From: Lysobacter spongiicola DSM 21749
Lineage (GTDB): Bacteria; Pseudomonadota; Gammaproteobacteria; Xanthomonadales; Xanthomonadaceae
Direction: 5' to 3'
Length of the DNA: 64,000 nt
Assembly: GCF_900167055.1 (NCBI RefSeq)
Contig: NZ_FUXP01000004.1
Coordinates: forward strand, 62,001-126,000
The notes under the pieces are model-generated. The model worked only from the letters and a program-made list of their open reading frames with translations. It was not told where the DNA came from and made no database searches. Both the position numbers and the translations under genes were made by a program. Within the stretch, counting starts at the first letter, position 1, and every line of letters starts with the position of its first letter. Below, in pieces: positions 61,101 to 64,000 of the stretch.

Positions 61101-61887
61101 GCAGGCGCATCTCCTGGTCCATCGGCGGGTCAGGCCAGCGGATGTTGAGGCCGCCCGGCGGCAGTTCGAAGTCATCGGGTGTGGCGATCTGCAGCGCCAG
61201 CGGGTTGACGTCGACCGAGGCCGAGGACTCCACCGTCTCGGCGATCGTCTTGAAGCCGATCCAGCGCCCGGTGTAGCGGCTCATCGCCCAGCCGATCGCG
61301 CCCATGTCGAGGATGTCCTGCACGCCTGCCGGGTTCAGGATCGGCATCATCGCGCTGGTGAACTCGCCTTCGCTGCCGTGCGGCAGGGTCGAGCTGCGGC
61401 AGGCGTGGTCGTCCGCCGCCAGCGCCAGCACCCCGCCGAAGCGGGAGGTGCCGGCGGCGTTGGCGTGCTTGAACACGTCGCCGCTGCGGTCCACGCCCGG
61501 CCCCTTGCCGTACCACATGCCGAACACGCCATCGTGGCGCGCGCCCGGGAACAGCTGGGTCTGCTGGGTGCCCCAGACCATGGTCGCGCCGAGATCCTCG
61601 TTGAGGCCGGGGCTGAACTTCACGCCCGCGCCCTCGAGGTGCTTCTTGGCCCGCCACAGCTCCAGGTCGAAGCCGCCCAGCGGGCTGCCGCGATAGCCGG
61701 AGATGAAGCCGGCGGTGTCCAGCCCGGCGGCCTGGTCGCGCAGCCGCTGCATCAGCGGCAACCGCACCAGCGCCTGCACGCCTGACAGGTAGATGCGCCC
61801 GGACTCGCGGCTGTAGCGGTGGTCGAGCGAATACTCGGCATCGACGATGGGGCCGGCGGCGGGGCCGGTCGTGGCGGTATCGGACAT
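58171..61887 (-). CDS. Fused indolepyruvate ferredoxin oxidoreductase family protein
   Basis: A 1238-residue enzyme. It begins with a pyrimidine/TPP-type region (YSRESGRIYLSGVQALVRLP), contains the TPP-binding stretch (GGIGCHYM, MGGEGVTWAGQAAF, NLGDGTYFHSGSLAIRQS), a Cys-rich iron-sulfur part (LVCEGCGDCGKKSFCVSV; NCNKDYSCVEGFCPSF), a gamma-type domain (ITGVGGTGVVTIGALLGMAG) and a C-terminal domain of unknown function. These single-chain enzymes decarboxylate aryl-pyruvates or branched-chain 2-oxo acids with an internal or external acceptor. The start at 61887 (MSDTATT) is preferred. Confidence 0.92.
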   Translation of the reverse strand: MSDTATTGPAAGPIVDAEYSLDHRYSRESGRIYLSGVQALVRLPLMQRLRDQAAGLDTAGFISGYRGSPLGGFDLELWRAKKHLEGAGVKFSPGLNEDLGATMVWGTQQTQLFPGARHDGVFGMWYGKGPGVDRSGDVFKHANAAGTSRFGGVLALAADDHACRSSTLPHGSEGEFTSAMMPILNPAGVQDILDMGAIGWAMSRYTGRWIGFKTIAETVESSASVDVNPLALQIATPDDFELPPGGLNIRWPDPPMDQEMRLHQYAVKAAQAFARANRIDRIVIDSPRPQLGIITTGKSYLDVLQALEYLGLDERACSDLGLRVYKVGMTWPLEPTGLRRFVRGLSDILVVEEKHAFIENQMKESMYNWNSTDFGGSQRPSIVGKYDESGEWILPSTGELTPARIARVIAQRIQRFHRSEHMDNVLAWMERKEAELALPRASFPRVPHYCSGCPHNTSTVVPEGSRALGGIGCHYMVTWMDRSTETYTHMGGEGVTWAGQAAFTDTPHVFQNLGDGTYFHSGSLAIRQSVAAGVNITYKILYNDAVAMTGGQPVDGQLSVPQIARQVHSEGVQAIVVVSDEIEKWSDPTIFPAGTEFFDRRELDAVQKRLRETAGTTILIYDQTCATEKRRRRKRGKMVDPQKRVMVNSLVCEGCGDCGKKSFCVSVLPKETEFGRKRAIDQSNCNKDYSCVEGFCPSFVTVEGGRVRKGKPVGGRDSAASRLDNLPMPRLPALDRPWNILITGVGGTGVVTIGALLGMAGHLEGKGASVLDQTGLAQKGGAVTTHIRIANTPADIHAVRIAAGEADLVLGCDMVVVNDYWALSKIRGGRSHVVLNSYEAMPGSFTTRPDMQFPANDIIDAVRQALGGNDAAAGALSVVDATQLATALMGDAIMSNLFILGHAWQQGLVPLSLESIMRAVELNGAAVEANKTAFAWGRLAVIDPAAVAGAAGLVRNAATAAESAVHELPVLGAGEWEGHEAGSASAPSSYPDGDELRHVPAHASADQAVAFLPLDDERLSRSLDELVARRTAFLQDYQNAAYARRYAGLVTRVREAETARAPGSTDLTEAVARYAFKLMAYKDEYEVARLYTSGEFRRKLEQQFEGDFKLKFHLAPPLLARKDAEGRLVKREFGPWVFTAFKWLAKVRRLRGTPLDIFGYTAERRMERQLVEDYFRTVEGLLPRLDRANVDLAARIASVPEHIRGYGHVKEAHLHDAKAREQDLLAQWDNPLRVVQVA

Positions 61888-62037
61888 GCGTGGCTCCGGC
61901 GCGGCAGGGGCCGCGGGCGTGGCTGCGGGGGGAGCCCGGCGGTGCAAAGTGCCGGGCAAATCCGTCTGATTGTAGCAGTGCGCGACACGGCGCCTGCCCG
62001 CCGGTATCATGGGCGGGTACACAGGGGGAATACCACA

Positions 62038-62688
62038 ATGAAGTCCTACAGCCCGCTATTCCGGGGCTTGGCCGTCGCGGCCTGCCTTGCCATGTCCGGC
62101 GTCGCCGCCGCCCAGTCGCAACGCCTCGTGCCGATGTCCGAGTTCTATTTCGACGAGGATGCACGAACCGCGCAGCCCATCGCGCCGGTCAAAGGATCCG
62201 GCGACGCGCTGGTCGACAGGCTGCTCAAGCTCATCGCGCGAAACCCGCACGCGAAGGAAGAAACCGCACAACTCGCACACATCGCGATGGAAGGCGGACG
62301 GCCGGAGCTGGGTCGGGAGCTGTACGGGCGGGTGCTGGCAGGGCTGAACGCCAGCGACGGCCTGTGGAGACCGGTCCTCTGGAACTACGGTTGGGACCTC
62401 TACCGCCAGGGCGACCACGCCGGGGCGCTGGCGCAGTGGCAGACCATGATGCAGGCTCGATCAGTATCGGCGCAGTGGATTCCTACAACCTTTGCATTGG
62501 TACTGTGGCAGCTGGATCGGAAGGATGAAGCGGTCCAGTGGTACGCCGCCGCGGTCCGCACCGAACCGGGCAAGTGGAACAGTCCTGGCCGCTATGCCGA
62601 ACTTCTGCCCGATTGGCGTGAGGAAGACCGTGCGGTGCTGGCCGAAGTGCAGCAGGCATGGGCGGCGAATCCGCCGGAATGGCGCTGA
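62038..62688 (+). CDS. Exported TPR-like protein of unknown function
   Basis: A 216-residue protein with a signal peptide (about 1-25, ending VAAAQ). The C-terminal two thirds have TPR-like helices (YGWDLYRQGDHAGALAQWQT, LVLWQLDRKDEAVQWYAAAV). It probably acts as a periplasmic binding or scaffold protein. AGGGGGAA precedes the ATG at 62038. It lies directly before another exported protein gene with similar character. Confidence 0.75.
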   Translation: MKSYSPLFRGLAVAACLAMSGVAAAQSQRLVPMSEFYFDEDARTAQPIAPVKGSGDALVDRLLKLIARNPHAKEETAQLAHIAMEGGRPELGRELYGRVLAGLNASDGLWRPVLWNYGWDLYRQGDHAGALAQWQTMMQARSVSAQWIPTTFALVLWQLDRKDEAVQWYAAAVRTEPGKWNSPGRYAELLPDWREEDRAVLAEVQQAWAANPPEWR

Positions 62689-62745
62689 CGGTATAGTCCG
62701 GAAAGCGGTCCCTGCGATCAGGCGGGACGATCCATGGAGGGAAGC

Positions 62746-63858
62746 ATGACGCGTTCGATACTGTTGATGGGACTGTGGTGGCTGGCACAACCGGCCGCCG
62801 CGCAGGTTGCGGAACCTGGCTTTGAATCCTGGGGCGTTGCGGTCGACGTGTCGCCCGCGCCGCCCGCGGTGACCAAGTGGAACGAGCAGTTCAACGCTGC
62901 CATGTCGGCCCGTGCAGCGGAACTGGCCGCCGCCGGAACCGCCGAGGGCTTGCTGGCCGCGGCGCTGATCGAGCCGCCATTAACCGACGCCGCAGCCCAT
63001 TCGAGTGATGCTCCGGCGCCCGTCTGGATGCAGGCCGCACTGGATGCAAGGCCTACGACCCCACTGGTCCAGTGGGTGGCAGCCAGCGACTGCCCATTGT
63101 CCCCGGTGGTGGAGTGCGATCGCGAACGAGCGCTGGAGCGGTTGCTCGAGCTCGACGGGGACAATGCCGCGGTCCATCTGATGGCGGCATCGTTCGCTTC
63201 ATCGGCGGGCGACGAGGTGGCTGCCCGCACCCATCTGGCGCGAGCGGCGGAGTTGCCGCGCTATAACAACTACGGCAGCGACCTGTTCCGCATTATCGTT
63301 GACGCGAGGCGGGGTGCGTCGTTGCCGCGGATGCCCGATGAGGTCGTGGCTTATCACCAAGCGGCGGACGCATTAATGGCCAGTGCCGAGGACGTGTCGG
63401 CGGTGTCCTCGATCAGCCAGTGGGCGGCCCAGGTGCTACCGACCTTCACAGGTGTAATGGACCTCTGCCGCCGTGACGAGAGCTCTCTGGTCCGCGATTC
63501 CGGCCTTCGGCAGGACTGCCTGGGGGCTTTTGCCCATCTGGCCGGGTCCGATGCCACCATCATCGAGCCGCTGGTCGCGCTTCGCACACTCGTCCGCTAT
63601 TCGGAGGGTGCCGAAAAGGGCCGCTGGAAGGCACGTCTCCGGCAGGTGGCATGGCTGCACGAGCAGGCCCTGCAGCTTGCGCCGGGTTGGCCGGGCGCAA
63701 GCATCGAATCGGCCCAGTACGTCGATTGGCTCATGGAGGAGGGCGAGCTCGGGGCGTACAGGCGTGTGCTGCGGGAGCACGGCATCCCTGTGGAGCCACC
63801 GCCGGGCTGGCTCCCCGACAACCCCGATCATCGGGCGCTGCTCTCCGGCGACGCCTGA
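62746..63858 (+). CDS. Exported protein of unknown function
   Basis: A 370-residue protein with a signal peptide (about 1-20, ending AAAQV). The body is largely helical and Ala-rich, with possible helical repeats (ERLLELDGDNAAVHLMAASF; DEVAARTHLARAAELPRYNN). The ATG at 62746 has GGAGGGAAGC upstream and is preferred over ATG 62734. No family is recognised. It may be cotranscribed with the TPR-like gene (57-bp gap). Confidence 0.7.
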   Translation: MTRSILLMGLWWLAQPAAAQVAEPGFESWGVAVDVSPAPPAVTKWNEQFNAAMSARAAELAAAGTAEGLLAAALIEPPLTDAAAHSSDAPAPVWMQAALDARPTTPLVQWVAASDCPLSPVVECDRERALERLLELDGDNAAVHLMAASFASSAGDEVAARTHLARAAELPRYNNYGSDLFRIIVDARRGASLPRMPDEVVAYHQAADALMASAEDVSAVSSISQWAAQVLPTFTGVMDLCRRDESSLVRDSGLRQDCLGAFAHLAGSDATIIEPLVALRTLVRYSEGAEKGRWKARLRQVAWLHEQALQLAPGWPGASIESAQYVDWLMEEGELGAYRRVLREHGIPVEPPPGWLPDNPDHRALLSGDA

Positions 63859-63930
63859 TCGCCCACGGCCCCCGGCCGGTGTAGGCTGCGGTTTCCAGTG
63901 CAGCCTGTGCAGCCCAACCGGGGGAACCGC

Positions 63931-64000
63931 ATGAAGACCGTACTCGTGGCCAGCTCGAAGGGTGGTGTCGGCAAGACCACCATCGCCACCCACCTCGCCG
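63931..64000 (+). CDS. ParA/MinD-type ATPase, partial (start only)
   Basis: Only the first 23 codons are in the window: MKTVLVASSKGGVGKTTIAT carries the deviant Walker A motif KGGVGKTT of ParA/MinD ATPases, which position DNA or protein complexes. GGGGAACCGC precedes the ATG. The rest lies beyond the window edge, so plasmid-type ParA, MinD or another family member cannot be told apart. Confidence 0.85.
   Translation, partial: MKTVLVASSKGGVGKTTIATHLA

Noticed and set aside
57448-61785. 1445-codon plus-strand frame opposite the indolepyruvate oxidoreductase gene
   Set aside because: Very long but composition is that of an antisense frame (Gly/Val/His/Arg-rich); the real gene on the minus strand has TPP and iron-sulfur motifs.

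Overview
The window is about 64 kb of GC-rich (roughly two-thirds G+C or more), densely packed bacterial chromosome. The gene set is what one expects of a gammaproteobacterium in the Xanthomonadaceae/Lysobacteraceae group (Lysobacter, Luteimonas, Pseudoxanthomonas or similar): a complete mla operon with mlaA at its end, recCBD, phenylalanine hydroxylase beside an Lrp regulator, a two-gene ergothioneine operon, a fused indolepyruvate ferredoxin oxidoreductase, and many short intergenic hairpin repeats that begin with GTAG. I cannot name the genus. I saw no rRNA, tRNA, IS element, prophage or CRISPR array.

Layout. 1-7.9 kb: a partial 2-oxoglutarate/iron oxygenase gene points left; a six-gene operon matching the order and features of the fapABCDEF functional-amyloid system points right. 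The operon has a near-perfect sigma-54 promoter in front and a sigma-54 activator gene converging on it from behind. 8-17 kb: fructose-bisphosphatase, a NarL-type two-component pair, phhA with a divergent Lrp regulator, a diguanylate cyclase, an AIM24-family protein and a rhomboid. 17-34 kb: an rRNA methyltransferase, a 380-bp cluster of nested hairpins, rmuC, the mlaFEDCBA lipid-transport operon, and recCBD. 34-38.7 kb: folE, egtB-egtD and topoisomerase IB. 39-45 kb: a barstar/secreted-RNase pair, a protease-inhibitor lipoprotein and an mrfAB (yprAB)-like DNA repair pair, with most of the GTAG repeats lying around them. 45-54 kb: an MFS exporter, a phospholipase D-family enzyme, an amidase with a degenerate transglycosylase-like region, a 2H phosphoesterase, a Phd-antitoxin/zeta-like-kinase pair and a MATE exporter. 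54-64 kb: small membrane proteins, a large GAF-GAF-GGDEF-EAL protein, the indolepyruvate oxidoreductase, two uncharacterised exported proteins and the start of a ParA-type ATPase.

The most interesting unit is the fap-like operon. Three of its proteins share the same Asn/Gln-containing amyloid-type repeat. They are accompanied by a C39 peptidase and a coiled-coil plus beta-barrel export pore, and the DNA signals suggest sigma-54 control with an internal attenuating hairpin after the main fibre gene. The Phd/zeta-like pair, the barstar/RNase pair, the mrfAB pair and the repeat families are further points of interest.
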